DNA of 64,000 bases, from contig BMQD01000004.1 of the NCBI GenBank assembly GCA_014647935.1, forward strand, positions 206,155 to 270,154, in the 5' to 3' direction. Every line of letters starts with the position of its first letter. Within the stretch, counting starts at the first letter, position 1. A program made the position numbers and the translations under genes. The DNA is from Planomonospora parontospora (GTDB lineage Bacteria; Actinomycetota; Actinomycetes; Streptosporangiales; Streptosporangiaceae). This document shows positions 15,150 through 23,888 of the stretch, in pieces. The notes below the pieces were generated by a model, which searched no databases, had not been told where the DNA came from, and saw nothing but the letters and a program-made list of their open reading frames with translations.

Positions 15150-17159
15150 TCAGGATTCGGGGGTGAAGGCGAAGAGCACCTCGGGGTTGGCCATGGCGTC
15201 GAGGTTGGCGGCCTGCTCGGGCGGGACGCCGAGGAGGATCTTGCGGATCGGGACCTCCAGCTTCTTGCCGCTCAGCGTGCGGGGGATGCCGGGCACCTCG
15301 GTGATCTCGTCGGGGACGTGGCGCGGGGAGAGCTCGGTGCGCAGGGCCGTACGGAGGCGGGCCACCAGGTCGCCGGTGAGCTCCGCGTCCTCGGCCATGG
15401 TGACGTAGAGCAGCAGGCGCCCCTCCTGGCCGAGCTGGCCGGTGTCGATGACCAGGCTGTCGGCGATCTCCTCGAAGCGCTCCACCACCCGGTAGAACTC
15501 GCTGGTGCCCATCCGCACGCCGCCCCGGTTCAGGGTCGAGTCGGAGCGGCCGTAGATGACGCAGCCGCCGTCGGGCAGGATCTTGATCCAGTCGCCGTGC
15601 CGCCAGACGCCGGGGTAGTCGTCGAAGTAGCTCTCCCGGTAGCGCGAGCCGTCGGGGTCGTTCCAGAACATGACCGGCATGGACGGCATCGGCACGGTCA
15701 GCACCAGCTCGCCCACCTCGCCGGCCACCGGCTGCCCCGACGGGTCGAACGACTCCACCTTCGCGCCCAGGCACCGGCACGGGATGACGCCCGCGCGGAC
15801 CGGGAGCAGGGGGACCGCGCCGACGAAACCGGTGCACACGTCGGTGCCGCCGGAGAACGAGCCGAGCTGCACCTCCGGGAGCGTGTCGTGCACCCAGGCG
15901 AAGCCCTCGGGCGGGAGCGGCGAGCCGGTCGAGCCGAGGCCGCGCAGCCGCTCCAGCCCGCCCGGCTCCAGCCCCGCCTTCATCGAGGCGGTGATGTACG
16001 GCGCGCCGGTCCCGAAGTAGGTGACGCCCTCCTCGGCGGCCAGCCGCCACAGGGCGCCGGTCTCCGGATGGGTGGTCGAGCCGTCGTAGAGCAGCACGGC
16101 CGAGCCGACCAGCAGACCGCCGACGAGGTAGTTCCACATCATCCAGCCGGTCGTGGTGTACCAGAAGAACACGTCGCCGGGGCCGAGGTCCTGGTGGAAG
16201 GAGAGCGCCTTGAGGTGCTCCAGGACGATGCCGCCGTGGCCGTGCACGATCGGTTTGGGCAGGCCGGTGGTGCCGGAGGAGTAGACGATCCAGAGCGGGT
16301 GGCCGAAGGGGACCCGCTCGAAGGCCAGGGGGCCGTCGGCCGAGCGCAGTTCCTCCCAGGTCAGCACGGTCGCGGGGCCGCCCGGGGTTCCGTTCCCGTC
16401 CACTGCGCCGCCCGTGCCCGCCGTACGGCCCGCGTCCGGGATGTCTTCCGTGCCCCGCGTGTCTCCCGTGCCCGCGCCGGGTGCGGGCAGGCGGACCAGG
16501 GCGGCGAGCGTGGGAAGCCGTGCGGCGATGTCCGCGGCCACGCCGGAGCGGTCGAAGTGCCTGCCGTTGTAGTCGTAGCCGTCCACCGCCAGGAGCACCT
16601 TGGGCTCGATCTGGGTGAAGCGGTCGATCACGCTGGGCGCGCCGAAGTCCGGGGAGCAGGAGGACCAGATCGCCCCCAGGGAGGCGGTGGCGAGGAAGGC
16701 GACGAGCGTCTCGGGCACGTTGGGGGCGTAGGCGGCGACCCGGTCGCCCCGGCCGACCCCCAGGGCCGCGAGCCCGGCGCGGACCCGGGCGACCTCGGCG
16801 GCCAGCTCACCCAGTGTGAGCGTCCGCCGTCCGCCCGACTCGTCGCGGGAGACCACCGCGAGCCGGCCGGGCTCCGCCTCGGCGCGGCGCAGCGCGTTCT
16901 CCGCGTAGTTCAGCGCCGATCCTGTGAACCATTCGGCCCCGGGCATCGTCCCTGATATGACGGGCCCGTCACCACGCTCCCCCACCACGCCGAAGTAGTC
17001 CCAGACCGACGCCCAGAACTCCTCCGGAGCCTCCACCGACCACTGCCAGAGCGCCTGGTAGTCGACCGGCCGGCCGAGCCACTCCATGTACGCGGTGACC
17101 TTGGCGTTCTTCGTGACGTCCGGGGTGGGTTCCCAGAGCAGCGCACCTTCCTTGACCAT
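15150..17159 (-). CDS. Acetoacetate-CoA ligase (acetoacetyl-CoA synthetase)
   Basis: 669 residues, close to the family's roughly 650. It activates acetoacetate to acetoacetyl-CoA via an acyl-adenylate, feeding ketone-body or polyketide/PHB metabolism. The N-terminal ACAS_N part (NYAENALRRAE), AMP-binding P-loop YSSGTTGLPKP (about 293-303), the A8-like YGRSDSTLNRGGVRMGTSEFY and the C-terminal acetylatable Lys block RTLSGKKLEVPIRKILLG are all present and typical of acetoacetate rather than acetate ligases. A Gly/Thr-rich insert of about 35 residues (228-263) is unusual. The ATG follows GGAAGGA/GGGAG; longer upstream frames are shadows. Confidence 0.93.
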   Translation of the reverse strand: MVKEGALLWEPTPDVTKNAKVTAYMEWLGRPVDYQALWQWSVEAPEEFWASVWDYFGVVGERGDGPVISGTMPGAEWFTGSALNYAENALRRAEAEPGRLAVVSRDESGGRRTLTLGELAAEVARVRAGLAALGVGRGDRVAAYAPNVPETLVAFLATASLGAIWSSCSPDFGAPSVIDRFTQIEPKVLLAVDGYDYNGRHFDRSGVAADIAARLPTLAALVRLPAPGAGTGDTRGTEDIPDAGRTAGTGGAVDGNGTPGGPATVLTWEELRSADGPLAFERVPFGHPLWIVYSSGTTGLPKPIVHGHGGIVLEHLKALSFHQDLGPGDVFFWYTTTGWMMWNYLVGGLLVGSAVLLYDGSTTHPETGALWRLAAEEGVTYFGTGAPYITASMKAGLEPGGLERLRGLGSTGSPLPPEGFAWVHDTLPEVQLGSFSGGTDVCTGFVGAVPLLPVRAGVIPCRCLGAKVESFDPSGQPVAGEVGELVLTVPMPSMPVMFWNDPDGSRYRESYFDDYPGVWRHGDWIKILPDGGCVIYGRSDSTLNRGGVRMGTSEFYRVVERFEEIADSLVIDTGQLGQEGRLLLYVTMAEDAELTGDLVARLRTALRTELSPRHVPDEITEVPGIPRTLSGKKLEVPIRKILLGVPPEQAANLDAMANPEVLFAFTPES

Positions 17160-17320
17160 GCTCCCATCCTTCCCACGTCCCGCCCTGATGTTATCCCCCG
17201 GACCCACACACCCCCGCCTCGCGGGATGTGGACCGCGCACACCACCCCGGCGGGGCGGACCTCCGGCTCCCGCACCGCCCCGGGAACGCAGCCACTCCAC
17301 CACCGGCCCGGACCGCGACC

Positions 17321-18172
17321 TCAGGAGCGCAGCCGCTCCACGGCGACCCGGGCCGCGGTGCCGATCACCGCGTCGGCGCGCGGCTGGTTCTGCGCGGTGC
17401 CGTACGAGCGGGTGAAGACCGCCACGGCGTAGCGGCTCCCGTCGGGGTACTCCACCACCCCGGCCTCGTTGCGAAGCGTCGGCAAAGTGCCGGTCTTCCC
17501 GCTGACGGCGACGTCGTCGTACGGGAAGCCCGAGGCGAGCCGGTGCGGCCAGACCTGCAGGCCCAGCAGGCGGCGCATCCACGCGCAGGACTCCGGCGAG
17601 GCCGCCTCGTCCCGCCAGATCATGCCGAGCAGCCGGGTCGTCTCGCGCGGCGTGCTGCGGTTGGTGCGGGCCGGGTCGAGCACGCGCAGCCGGGCGACCA
17701 CCGCCGGATCGGTCGGCATGTCCTCCTGCCCGGCGTCCTCCACGATGCTCGCGAACAGCCCGGCGCAGTCGTGCTCCAGCCACGTGCCGGCCAGGCCGAA
17801 GGAGGCGAGCATGGTGTTGACCGCCGTCAGCCCGACCCGGCCGATCAGGGTGTCGGCGGCGGTGTTGTCGCTCACCGCGATCATCAGGTAGGCCAGGTCC
17901 CGCAGGGAGATCGTCACGTCGTCGGCCATGGCCGACACCCCGGTGGGCCCGGGGGTGTGGCCGTCCGCCACGATCCTGACCCGCTCGGACGGATCCAGCG
18001 CCCCCCGGTCCGCCTGCCGGAAGAACTCCACCAGCAGCGCCACCTTGAACACCGACGCCGTGACCACGGCCTGGTCCGCCCCGTGGGCGATCTCGGCCCC
18101 GGTGTCCAGGTCCACGGCGTGCAGGAACCCGGTGACGCCCGCCGTGCGGAACAGCCCGTCGAAGTCCGTCAC
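17321..18172 (-). CDS. Class A beta-lactamase-fold serine hydrolase
   Basis: 283 residues. All three serine beta-lactamase signatures are in order: S40-V-F-K43, S101-D-N103 and K226-T-G228. This is the standard spacing for class A enzymes and their non-lactamase relatives. There is no signal peptide at this start, unlike secreted beta-lactamases, so it may be cytoplasmic or act on a different ester/amide substrate. It sits 76 bp downstream of a LysR gene in the same direction, reminiscent of ampR-ampC layouts (though those are divergent), and near a MecA_N-type transpeptidase. The fold is certain; beta-lactam hydrolysis is plausible, not shown. Confidence 0.88.
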   Translation of the reverse strand: MTDFDGLFRTAGVTGFLHAVDLDTGAEIAHGADQAVVTASVFKVALLVEFFRQADRGALDPSERVRIVADGHTPGPTGVSAMADDVTISLRDLAYLMIAVSDNTAADTLIGRVGLTAVNTMLASFGLAGTWLEHDCAGLFASIVEDAGQEDMPTDPAVVARLRVLDPARTNRSTPRETTRLLGMIWRDEAASPESCAWMRRLLGLQVWPHRLASGFPYDDVAVSGKTGTLPTLRNEAGVVEYPDGSRYAVAVFTRSYGTAQNQPRADAVIGTAARVAVERLRS

Positions 18173-18248
18173 GCTCGCGCCCTCCGTGCCTGCGACGTCC
18201 CGGGCGTCCCGGGCGTCCTCCGTGCCCGGCCCACCGAGCGGATGCCCG

Positions 18249-19178
18249 TCATGCCAGGAAGCCCGTGGCGGGGCGGGTCCGCACCCGCCGCACCGGCGCC
18301 GCGCCGTCGTCCGTCATCCCGGCATTCTCCTTCAGCACCCGTACGGCCACCGCCCCGAAGACCTCGGCCGCAGGTCCCGCCTCCCCCCGCCAGGCGGTCG
18401 AGACCCGCCAGGCCAGCGGTTCACCCAGCAGCGGCCGCCAGCGCAGGCCGGGCAGCTCCACGCGGGGCCCGAAGGCGATGGCGGTCCCGGCGATGACCAG
18501 TCCCAGGGTCTGCGCCTCGTGCACCTCCTCCGGGACGAACCCGTGGCGGCGGCACTCGGCGAGCGTCTCCTCCTGCAGCCCGGGCTCCCCGGGGAACAGG
18601 ACGAGCCGGCGGCCGGCCAGGTCGGCCAGGTGCACCGACGGCCGCTCCGCGAGCGGATCCGACTCGGTCAGCACCACTCCCGGGCGCTGGACGAGCACCG
18701 GGCCGAAGCTCAGGTCGGCGGCGGCGACCGGATGCCGGACCACGCCCACGTCGAGGGTGCCCGCGGCGAGCCCGGCCACCTGGTCGGTGCTCCACATCTC
18801 GGCGGGCGCGAGCCGCACCCCGCGGTCCGCCTCCCGGAACCCGTCGATCAGCGCGGCGATCACCGCCGAGCCCAGGTCCGGGGGGACGCCGACCCGCAGG
18901 ACCGCGCCCTCGCCGCCCTCGCCGCGCCCGGCGAGGGCGCGCAGCCGCTCGACCCGGGCGACGATCTCCTGCGCCTCGGGCAGGAGCGCCTGCCCGGCCG
19001 CGGTCAGCCGCACCCGTCGGTTGGACCTGTCGAACAACCGCACGCCCAGTTCGTCCTCCAGTCGGCGGATGCGCTGGCTGAGCGGCGGCTGCGCCATGCC
19101 GAGCCGGACGGCGGCGTTGCCGAAGTGCAGTTCCTCGGCGACGACGGTGAAGTAGCGCAGGTGCTTCACCAGGTCCAT
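18249..19178 (-). CDS. LysR-family transcriptional regulator
   Basis: 309 residues, the normal LysR length. Residues 1-60 are the winged HTH (LRYFTVVAEELHFGNAAVRLGMAQPPLSQRIRRLEDELGVRLFDR) and the rest is the two-lobed effector domain (LRVGVPPDLGSAVIAALI, then LDVGVVRHP). ATG 19178 has only a weak ribosome-binding site. The gene is divergent from a penicillin-binding-protein gene and immediately upstream of the beta-lactamase-fold gene, so it probably controls one or both from the AT-rich gap 19179-19286, which contains ATATCGATAT (19219-19228). The ligand is unknown. Confidence 0.92.
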   Translation of the reverse strand: MDLVKHLRYFTVVAEELHFGNAAVRLGMAQPPLSQRIRRLEDELGVRLFDRSNRRVRLTAAGQALLPEAQEIVARVERLRALAGRGEGGEGAVLRVGVPPDLGSAVIAALIDGFREADRGVRLAPAEMWSTDQVAGLAAGTLDVGVVRHPVAAADLSFGPVLVQRPGVVLTESDPLAERPSVHLADLAGRRLVLFPGEPGLQEETLAECRRHGFVPEEVHEAQTLGLVIAGTAIAFGPRVELPGLRWRPLLGEPLAWRVSTAWRGEAGPAAEVFGAVAVRVLKENAGMTDDGAAPVRRVRTRPATGFLA

Positions 19179-19218
19179 GGGCAGGAATGATATCTGTTCC
19201 GCTATTAAATTCTGACAT

Positions 19219-19228
19219 ATATCGATAT
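19219..19228. promoter_or_regulatory. AT-rich dyad in the LysR/PBP divergent promoter
   Basis: ATATCGATAT is a 10-bp perfect palindrome in the most AT-rich part of the 108-bp gap between the divergent LysR and transpeptidase genes. LysR proteins bind such dyads (T-N11-A type) in divergent promoters. It is a candidate site only. Confidence 0.4.
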
Positions 19229-19286
19229 TGGACAGACAGGCGTCTCCTCTGGTCTCCTCTGCCGACGAGGACAAGGGGGAACGCTC

Positions 19287-20843
19287 ATGAAGCCGAGAAA
19301 CCGCGTCATCGCCGCCGCCGCGGCCCTGCTCGTCCCGGCCGCCGCGGCCGGCGGGGCGGTGTGGATCCTGCGCACCCAGGGCTCGCCCGAGCAGACTGCC
19401 CGGGACTTCCTCGCCGCCTGGGAGCGGCAGGACCACCCGGCGATGCGGGCGCTCACCGTCGGCCCTCCCGCCGACTTCGACCGCTGGTACCGGCGGTTCC
19501 GGACCGACCTGAAGCTGACCGGGGCCCGCTTCGAGGTCGCCGGCGCATCCGACGGCACCGACGGCTCCGGCGGCGCGGCCGTGCGCTTCCGCGCCCACCT
19601 GAAGGGGGCGGTGGACTGGAGCTACGACGGCTCGCTGACACTGGTCGAGCACGAGCGGGCCTGGCGGGTGAAGTGGAGCCCGACCGCCGTCCACCCCCGG
19701 CTCGGCCCCGGCCTGCGGATCAAGACCGTGACGGTCGAGGCCGAGCGGGCACCGGTCCTGGCCGCCGACGGCACCCGCATCGACACCGCCTCCGCCCCCG
19801 GCTCGGTGCAGCAGCTCGTCGAAGCGCTCACCGAGACCTACCGCGACCGCCTCACCGGCTCCGCCTCCGCCCGGGTGGACCTGGTGAAGAGCCGGACCAA
19901 GGTCGCCACCCTCGCCACCGCCGAAGCCAGGCCCGGCCGGGAGCTGAGGACCACGATCGACCTGCGGGTCCACCGCGCCGCCGCCGACGCGCTCACCGCC
20001 ACCGGCAAGCCCGCCTCCCTGGTGGCGGTCCGCCCCTCCACCGGGGAGATCCTGGCTGCGGCCAACAAGCCGGGCGGGTTCAACCGGGCCCTGCTCGGCC
20101 ACTACCCGCCGGGATCGACGTTCAAGGTCGTCACCGCCTCGGCGCTGGTGGCCGGCGGCATGACCGCCGAGGAGCGCACCGCCTGCCCGGCCGAGCAGAA
20201 CATCGGTGGCTTCCCCTTCCACAACGCCGGTTTCAAGGACTACGGCACGCCCTCGCTGCGCGAGGCGTTCGCCCACTCGTGCAACACCACGTTCGGGCGG
20301 CTGAGCGTCGACCGGCTCGGCGGGGAGCGGCTGGCCGAGGTCGCCGCGGGCTTCGGCTTCGGCGCCCCGGTCCAGCCGGGCGTGCCCGCCGTACGGGCGG
20401 AGTTCCCGGCGCCGAAGGACGACACCGACCTCGCCTCGGCCTCTATAGGCCAGGGCCGCGTGCTGACCAGCCCGCTCAACATGGCCGCCGTCGCCGCGGC
20501 CGTCGCCGACGGCTCCTGGCGCCCGCCCCGGCTGGTGGACCCCGGCCTGCTTCCCCCCGCCGAACCGCGCGAGCTCGAACCCGGGGTGGTGCGGGCCCTG
20601 CGCACGCTGATGCCCGCGGTCGTGGTGGAGGGCACCGCCAGCGCGGTCTCCTTCCCGCCCGGTACGGCGGGCAAGACCGGCACCGCCGAGTACGGCTCCG
20701 GCGCCGAACCGCCCTCGCACGCCTGGTTCATCGGCTACCGGGACGACCTGGCCTTCTCCGTGATCGTGGAGGGCGGCGGCTCGGGCTCGGCGGTGGCCGC
20801 CCCGATCGCCGCCCGCTTCCTGACCGCCCTGGCGGACTCCTGA
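19287..20843 (+). CDS. Class B penicillin-binding protein with MecA_N (NTF2-like) domain
   Basis: 518 residues. One N-terminal anchor (VIAAAAALLVPAAAAGGAVWIL) is followed by an NTF2-like MecA_N domain (PEQTARDFLAAWERQDHPAMRAL to RAWRVKWSP, about 33-132) and a transpeptidase domain with S277-T-F-K280, S331-C-N333 and K463-T-G465. There is no obvious full PBP dimer domain, so it is shorter than PBP2a. It is predicted to cross-link peptidoglycan outside the membrane; MecA_N proteins include low-affinity beta-lactam-resistant PBPs. Divergent from the LysR gene. GGGGGAA upstream of ATG 19287 serves as ribosome-binding site. Confidence 0.9.
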   Translation: MKPRNRVIAAAAALLVPAAAAGGAVWILRTQGSPEQTARDFLAAWERQDHPAMRALTVGPPADFDRWYRRFRTDLKLTGARFEVAGASDGTDGSGGAAVRFRAHLKGAVDWSYDGSLTLVEHERAWRVKWSPTAVHPRLGPGLRIKTVTVEAERAPVLAADGTRIDTASAPGSVQQLVEALTETYRDRLTGSASARVDLVKSRTKVATLATAEARPGRELRTTIDLRVHRAAADALTATGKPASLVAVRPSTGEILAAANKPGGFNRALLGHYPPGSTFKVVTASALVAGGMTAEERTACPAEQNIGGFPFHNAGFKDYGTPSLREAFAHSCNTTFGRLSVDRLGGERLAEVAAGFGFGAPVQPGVPAVRAEFPAPKDDTDLASASIGQGRVLTSPLNMAAVAAAVADGSWRPPRLVDPGLLPPAEPRELEPGVVRALRTLMPAVVVEGTASAVSFPPGTAGKTGTAEYGSGAEPPSHAWFIGYRDDLAFSVIVEGGGSGSAVAAPIAARFLTALADS

Positions 20844-20869
20844 CCGGCCGGGACCGCGGGCGGGTGGCG

Positions 20870-21583
20870 TCAACCGGTCCGAGCGGGGACGGTGAGGCGG
20901 GTCACCGCCTCGACGAGCCGGGCCGGGTCGGACAGGTCCGGCAGGACCACGTCCGCGCCCGCCTCGTGCAGCTCGGCCGGGAGGGACCGCCCGGTGGCGA
21001 CCGCGATCATCGAGGCCCCGGCGATCCGGGCGGCCTGCACGTCCCGGGCCGAGTCTCCGATCAGCACGGTGTTGCTCCCGTCGAAGACGGCGCCGTGCCT
21101 GCGTCCCGCGCGGCCCTGCGCCACCTGGAGCAGGCTGGCCTTGGGGTAGACCTCCTCCCCGTAGCCGCCGATCTCGAAGTCGACGTAGCGGTCCAGGCCG
21201 AACGCGGTCAGCTTGTGCACGGCGTTGCTCCTGATCGTGCCGGTGAGCACCGACTGCACCGTGCCGCCGAGCCGGGCCACGGCCTTCAGCGCGTCCTTCG
21301 CGCCGGGCATCGCCCTGCCCTCCTTGGCCAGCCGCCTGCGCCGGGCGCCGAAGGCCTCGGCCAGCGCGTCCAGGAACTCCGGGAGGTGCTCGTCGGAGGC
21401 GACGACCCCGTTGATCGCCAGGGTCTCGAAGACGATCTCGGAGTCGGGCCGGCCGTTGTGCTGGGTCAGCTTCACCAGCGGCCTCCCGGTGACCTGCCGG
21501 AAGGCGTCGGCGTACGCGTCACGGGTGACGATGGACACGTCGACGAGGGTCAGATCGACGTTCCAGAGAACGAGGCGGTTGAT
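20870..21583 (-). CDS. HAD-superfamily hydrolase-like protein lacking nucleophile Asp; start codon unusual
   Basis: The HAD fold is visible: motif II SVLTGT, motif III Lys in YPKASLL and motif IV LIGDSARDVQAA. The recognisable N-terminus (INRLVLWNVDLTLVD) continues upstream of the first standard start codon (GTG 21538) to an ATC at 21583 that sits 5 nt behind GGAGG. Cutting at 21538 would delete motif I. In motif I the usual D-x-D-x-T reads N-V-D-L-T, so the catalytic nucleophile is Asn. Either the gene starts at a rare ATC codon and the product is non-catalytic, or it is a decaying gene. It lies in a run of HAD genes on the same strand. Confidence 0.7.
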   Translation of the reverse strand: MNRLVLWNVDLTLVDVSIVTRDAYADAFRQVTGRPLVKLTQHNGRPDSEIVFETLAINGVVASDEHLPEFLDALAEAFGARRRRLAKEGRAMPGAKDALKAVARLGGTVQSVLTGTIRSNAVHKLTAFGLDRYVDFEIGGYGEEVYPKASLLQVAQGRAGRRHGAVFDGSNTVLIGDSARDVQAARIAGASMIAVATGRSLPAELHEAGADVVLPDLSDPARLVEAVTRLTVPARTG

Positions 21584-21707
21584 CGTGGCCTCCGGAAATG
21601 GGTGGGATGCCAGAGTACGGCCGTCGCCGTGCTCCGGCCGTCCCCGATGCCGAAACCATCCGGGACCGTCCGGCGCGGACGGTCCGGGAGGAACCAGGAG
21701 ACCCCGC

Positions 21708-22343
21708 TCAGGCGTGGTCGACGGCGTCCGCGAGGGTGTCCACCACCGGGACGCCCAGCGCCTGCAGGTCCCTGCGGCTGGTCATGCCCCCGGTGTAGAG
21801 CACCGCCCGGGCCCCGACGTGCTGCGCGGCGTGGGCGTCGTCCACGCTGTCGCCGATCACGAGCACGTCGGCCGGGTCGACGCCCAGTGCCTTGATATGG
21901 GCCACCATGGACTCGGCCTTGTGCCCGCCGGGCACGCTGTGCAGCAGCCCGTCGACGCGGGTGAAGTGCCGGTCGATGCCGTACTCGGCGACCTTGGCGA
22001 CCAGGCGCTCGTGCCACCACATCGACAGCAGCGACTGGCTGCCGCCCTCCCGCTCCCACTCCCGCAGGGTGGAGAGCGCGTCGGCCGTCAGGCCGCACTC
22101 CAGCATCAGCCGGTGGTAGTGGTCGTGGAAGCCCTGGTCCATCAGCTCCCACTCGCCGTCGGCCAGCGGGCGCCCGAGCATGCGCTCGTAGGCCGTCCAG
22201 ATCGGGCGGGTGTAGACGGCGCGGAAGCCGTCGGCGTCGTAGGCTCCCACGCCGTACGGCTCGAAGACCGCGTTGGTCGCGCCGACCACGGCCTCGATGT
22301 CGTCGAAGAGCGTGCCGTTCCAGTCCCAAACGATGTGTCTCAT
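21708..22343 (-). CDS. HAD-superfamily hydrolase (phosphatase-like)
   Basis: 211 residues. Motif I is VWDWNGTLFDD (D-W-N instead of D-x-D), a variant seen in phosphoglycolate-phosphatase-like families. Motif IV VLVIGDSVDDAHAAQHVGA is complete. An alpha-helical cap (about 18-90) sits between motifs I and II. It probably dephosphorylates a small phosphorylated metabolite in the cytosol. It is separated from the neighbouring HAD gene by 125 bp on the same strand; orientation and similarity in size suggest old duplication. Substrate unknown. Confidence 0.87.
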   Translation of the reverse strand: MRHIVWDWNGTLFDDIEAVVGATNAVFEPYGVGAYDADGFRAVYTRPIWTAYERMLGRPLADGEWELMDQGFHDHYHRLMLECGLTADALSTLREWEREGGSQSLLSMWWHERLVAKVAEYGIDRHFTRVDGLLHSVPGGHKAESMVAHIKALGVDPADVLVIGDSVDDAHAAQHVGARAVLYTGGMTSRRDLQALGVPVVDTLADAVDHA

Positions 22344-22406
22344 ATCGCCACCAAGACTAGTCAGCGCTCCGCGTGCCCCGCACCGGGATAAAACCGGGGC
22401 GGGACC

Positions 22407-22913
22407 TCAGCCGACCAGGTCGGAGATCTCCTGGGTGGCGTACCACAGGAGCTCGTGGGCCTCGGCGCCGTCCACGGTGAAGCGCGCGTCGTCGTCGCCG
22501 GCGTCGGCGGCGGGCAGTGCGGCGACGGCGGCCTCGACGTCGGCGGCGGCCGACTGCTCATCGACGTGGACGGCGGCGATCTCCTCCAGTGCGACCGCGC
22601 GCGCGAGCCGCACCCGCGACCGCTCGGCGAGGTCGGCGCCCACGGCCACGGCCTCGTCCGGCACCTCCGCCGCGATCACCACCCGGCGCGCGGCGGCCTC
22701 CACGCCGTCGGCGCGGTCGGCGGCCAGCATCCGCAGGGACGCCCTGGCCGCGTCGGTCAGGGCGACGTACTCCAGTTCCTCGGTGTCGCCCGAGGCGTAC
22801 CACTCGATCAGCGCGGGGGTCACCGCGTAACCGGTCAGCGGGGCCGGGCCGAACTCCTTCGCGGTGGCCACGCGGGCCAGCGCCGGGAGCGTGGCCGGCA
22901 GGTAGACGCGCAT
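22407..22913 (-). CDS. DUF6912-like small protein of unknown function
   Basis: 168 residues beginning MRVYLPATLPAL, followed by PLTGYAVTPALIEWYASGDTEELEYVALTDAARASLRML. This opening and the Ala/Glu-rich helical remainder match the actinobacterial DUF6912 family as I remember it. There is no membrane segment, no cofactor motif and no catalytic signature. ATG 22913 is preceded by GAGGAACGG. It lies between two HAD hydrolase genes on the same strand, but no function can be inferred from that. Confidence 0.75.
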   Translation of the reverse strand: MRVYLPATLPALARVATAKEFGPAPLTGYAVTPALIEWYASGDTEELEYVALTDAARASLRMLAADRADGVEAAARRVVIAAEVPDEAVAVGADLAERSRVRLARAVALEEIAAVHVDEQSAAADVEAAVAALPAADAGDDDARFTVDGAEAHELLWYATQEISDLVG

Positions 22914-23158
22914 CCGTTCCTCGATCTGCTCATACGATCTCTGCTGCGGCGCGGCGGCGAAGGCCGGCGCCGGATGACACCCGAGTCTGCCAGTCTCCTC
23001 GGCCCGGCCGCGAGATCCGGTCCCCCGGCGGCGAGCCGGGCTCCGGACGGGCCCCGCGGGCGCGGTAGGCACAGCGGGCCCTGCGGGCCCCGTGGGTACG
23101 GCGGGCACGCCCCCTCGCGGGGCTCGAACGCCGGGCACGGGCACCGGGCAGGCCGCCC

Positions 23159-23803
23159 TCAGCGCAGGGAGACGCCGAGGAGCCCCTCCAGCTCGGTGAT
23201 GGTCGTCTCGGCGTCCCTGTGGTGCACCCCGGTGATCCCCAGCGCGCGGGCCGCCGCGATGTTGGCCTCGATGTCGTCCACGAACACGCACTCGGGGCCG
23301 GAGAGCCCCACCAGGTCCAGGGTGTGCCGGAAGATCCGCGGCTCCGGCTTGCGCATGCCGATCTCGCCGGAGATGACCACGTGGTCGAAGAGGTCCTCCC
23401 ACGCGTCCCGGGGGTAGTCGTTGGCCCAGGAGTTGGAGAGCAGGCAGGTCTTCAGGCCGGCGGCGCGGGCGGCGGCCAGCATGTCGTACATCGGCTGGAC
23501 CGGCTGGAAACCGGCGAACATCCGGGTCAGCAACCCCTCGGCGACCGGCGGCACGCCGTCCAGCGTGAGCAGCCTCCTCGCCAGGTCCTGTTCGAAGTCC
23601 AGGGCGGAGATCTCGCCGCGCTCCAGCGCGTGGATCGTGTTCTCCCCGTCCGCGGCGCCCTCGTAGGCGTGCATGATCAGCTCACGCATCACGTCGCGGT
23701 AGCGGTCCGGGTCGATCCGCTCGGCGGCGATCCACACGTCGATCGCCTCACGCAGCCCGGTGGTGAGAACACCGCCCCAGTCGATCAGCACGCCCTTGAA
23801 CAT
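23159..23803 (-). CDS. HAD-IA hydrolase (epoxide-hydrolase N-domain type)
   Basis: 214 residues. Motif I is VLIDWGGVLTT (D-W-G), the pattern of HAD-IA proteins related to the N-terminal phosphatase domain of epoxide hydrolases. Motif II is CLLSNSW, motif III Lys lies in MRKPEPRIF and motif IV is CVFVDDIEANIAAARALGI. The helical cap is between residues 20 and 95. Probably a small-molecule phosphatase or dehalogenase-like enzyme. ATG 23803 has GAGGCGGGA upstream. It is the third HAD in this stretch, all on the minus strand; substrate unknown. Confidence 0.88.
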   Translation of the reverse strand: MFKGVLIDWGGVLTTGLREAIDVWIAAERIDPDRYRDVMRELIMHAYEGAADGENTIHALERGEISALDFEQDLARRLLTLDGVPPVAEGLLTRMFAGFQPVQPMYDMLAAARAAGLKTCLLSNSWANDYPRDAWEDLFDHVVISGEIGMRKPEPRIFRHTLDLVGLSGPECVFVDDIEANIAAARALGITGVHHRDAETTITELEGLLGVSLR

Positions 23804-23888
23804 CCCGCCTCCTCGTCTGGAACGGGTTACAGGGTAGGCGCAGCCGACGGGGAGGCGGAACCGGGCGGGCGCCGAAGGCGACCGGGTC

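Noticed and set aside
17160-17783. Minus-strand extension upstream of acetoacetyl-CoA synthetase
   Set aside because: It overlaps the beta-lactamase-fold gene in another frame and has no domain; the ATG at 17159 has a good ribosome-binding site.
19179-20873. Minus-strand extension upstream of the LysR gene
   Set aside because: It is antisense to the penicillin-binding protein; LysR homology begins at MDLVKHLRYF.
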